From contig NZ_GG688317.1 in the NCBI RefSeq assembly GCF_000156195.1, forward strand, positions 1-64,000: DNA of 64,000 nt. Reading direction: 5' to 3'. This DNA is from Bacteroides finegoldii DSM 17565. GTDB lineage: Bacteria > Bacteroidota > Bacteroidia > Bacteroidales > Bacteroidaceae. The notes below the pieces were generated by a model. It was not told the origin of the DNA. It did not search any database and worked only from the letters and a program-made list of their open reading frames with translations. Position numbers and translations under genes: made by a program. Each line of letters begins with the position of its first letter. The stretch's first letter is position 1. Below, one piece after another: positions 62,682 to 64,000 of the stretch.

Positions 62682-64000
62682 ATGGAGAAGAAAGAAACGA
62701 ATAAGGTCACTAAAACGGCAAAAATGGAAGCCAAAACCACTTCAAGGGGAGAAAAGTGCCTCGCCAAATTCACGGCTGCAAATGGCAACGTATATGGGTC
62801 GTTGACTCTTGACATACGAAAAGCAGGAGATTACTCGCAACCGCTTCCTGTGGCTGTGCGTGTGTGCCATGCTGGACAGAAGGTCTTTCTTCGTTTGGGC
62901 AAAACATACACTATGGAAGAATGGTTGACCTTGTGCGAATACGAGAAAAGTGGCCGTCGTGTTCAACTGACAGAGAGAAACGACATGAAAAATCTAATGG
63001 ACAGGGTGGAACTTATCGCCAATCAACTTATCGCAGAAAACAACTTCTCTCTTCGCAAGCTGCAAGACAGATTTCAGGGTAAAAAAGATGATGACAGCAC
63101 CATTATTACAGTGTGGGATTCATACATTCAATCTAAGACCAATGAGGGCAAGGCTGGTTCAGCCCGTTGTAGCAAAGATGTTCGTAACCGCTTTGTGAAA
63201 GACTTGGGGACGGATGTATCATTTGCTGACATTAACAGGGAGTTCGTCTTGAAGTGGGTGAAGATTATGAGGAAAAATGGACTGAGTACCACGACCATTG
63301 CCATCGCACTTCGTAGTTTCAGAACAATCATCAATATGTGTATCTCAAATGGTTTGATGAAAGGTGATACCAAGGAAATGTTCAAGGACACAGGTTACAA
63401 TAAATCCCAAAGCCGCAAGCATGAGTTTCTTGATGTGGCTACCATGCGTAAACTTTATGACTTCTGGAAAGCAGGTGAGGCAAAAGACAAGGATGGGAAC
63501 GAGTTGTTTCTTGGGCGAGAAAAGCATGCTATATTTCGCGACCTTGGATTATTCCTCTTTATGTATTTAGGCGATGGGCAAAATCTTGCTGATACTCTCC
63601 GTCTGACTTATGATGAACTATACTATGCCACTCATGGCAAACAGTTACGTTTTCTTCGTCATAAGACCCGGGAACGAAACGAGAGTGCCAGTGAGGTAAT
63701 ATTTCCTGTTACACCTGAGATACAAGAGATACTCAACCGATATGGTAATGCTCCAGAACTTGGGCGAAGGGTATTTCCCATAATGAGCGAACTTATTACC
63801 CCTGAACAGGAGATATGGGTTATCCAACGTTATAACAGATATATACGTGAGCACATGGCAAAAGTCGCTAAACTCATAGGATTGGAACAAACACCATCAC
63901 CAACATGGGCAAGACATAGCTTTGCTACCAATCTCAATAATTCAGGTGTCGTACCTTATAAATATATAAGTGACAGCATGGGGCATAGTGGTGGCAGTGA
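62682..64000 (+). CDS. second tyrosine recombinase, partial at the window edge
   Basis: The frame is open from ATG 62,682 to the last base of the window without a stop (about 440 residues seen). It has an N-terminal arm-binding part (KFTAANGNVYGSLTLDIRKA), a SAM-like core (TVWDSYIQSKTNEGKAGSAR) and most of the catalytic domain. The end reads TWARHSFATNLNNSGVV and DSMGHSGGS; the Tyr nucleophile lies outside. It differs from the first integrase in sequence and transcription direction, so it belongs to another element whose left end is the tRNA fragment at 62,466. Confidence 0.92.
   Translation, partial: MEKKETNKVTKTAKMEAKTTSRGEKCLAKFTAANGNVYGSLTLDIRKAGDYSQPLPVAVRVCHAGQKVFLRLGKTYTMEEWLTLCEYEKSGRRVQLTERNDMKNLMDRVELIANQLIAENNFSLRKLQDRFQGKKDDDSTIITVWDSYIQSKTNEGKAGSARCSKDVRNRFVKDLGTDVSFADINREFVLKWVKIMRKNGLSTTTIAIALRSFRTIINMCISNGLMKGDTKEMFKDTGYNKSQSRKHEFLDVATMRKLYDFWKAGEAKDKDGNELFLGREKHAIFRDLGLFLFMYLGDGQNLADTLRLTYDELYYATHGKQLRFLRHKTRERNESASEVIFPVTPEIQEILNRYGNAPELGRRVFPIMSELITPEQEIWVIQRYNRYIREHMAKVAKLIGLEQTPSPTWARHSFATNLNNSGVVPYKYISDSMGHSGGS

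Overview
The window comes from a gut-type Bacteroides chromosome. The evidence is a SusC/SusD polysaccharide utilization locus (PUL) controlled by a hybrid two-component system, Bacteroidales-style promoters (TAnnTTTG -7 boxes), a B-type fumarate reductase operon, and mobilizable-element genes of Bacteroidales type. The species cannot be fixed from sequence alone.

Core left part (1-38.6 kb). frdCAB (0.3-3.8 kb, minus strand) encodes quinol:fumarate reductase. It is followed by a cysteine-bearing AraC regulator and a divergent GH18 glycosidase. A PUL fills 6.0-19.9 kb: a 1373-aa hybrid sensor/regulator faces an operon of surface glycan-binding lipoprotein, SusC, SusD and two GH30 lipoproteins. 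Then come a RhuM-family remnant, an HU-like protein, a block of four palindromes repeated exactly every 22 bp, and an AAA-ATPase/PD-(D/E)XK protein. A housekeeping run follows: acyltransferase-like gene, parE, coaD and a C-terminal processing protease as one operon, a Na+/Ca2+ exchanger and an MscS channel. Next are a TonB receptor/phosphoesterase pair with a PHO-box-like site upstream, a THUMP-like methyltransferase, a VanX-like dipeptidase and an ECF sigma factor. A possible small RNA ending in a strong terminator lies in front of the sigma factor.

Accessory right part (38.6-64 kb). A broken fragment of a large carbohydrate-active enzyme abuts a 43-bp sequence that is the 3' half of a CAU-anticodon tRNA, starting in the anticodon loop. 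The same 43 bp, with one difference, recurs 23.2 kb to the right. The two copies bound an integrative mobilizable element (about 39,264-62,508). Its right side holds an integrase, a large unknown protein, DUF3853, a VapE-type helicase, two small proteins, a mobilization accessory protein and a relaxase gene broken by a frameshift and a stop. Its left side is cargo. A second, different tyrosine recombinase starts 174 bp beyond the right repeat and runs off the window, so elements appear stacked at one tRNA gene, whose intact copy should lie to the right.

The most interesting cargo is two divergent operons at 44.4-53.7 kb. The rightward one has a WYL regulator, a DEDDh exonuclease, a DUF262 protein with an HNH (DUF1524-like) motif, a second DUF262 protein without one, and a metallophosphoesterase, with three of four junctions overlapping. 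The leftward one has a W-E-L-S repeat protein, an RtcB RNA ligase and an unknown 247-aa protein. The combination of a nuclease pair, RNA repair and a WYL regulator on a mobile element suggests an undescribed defence or stress-response system. That function is inference. Other cargo includes a divergent DprA-like protein, DIP1984-like and DUF6557-like genes (one split in two), and several decaying genes near the left end.
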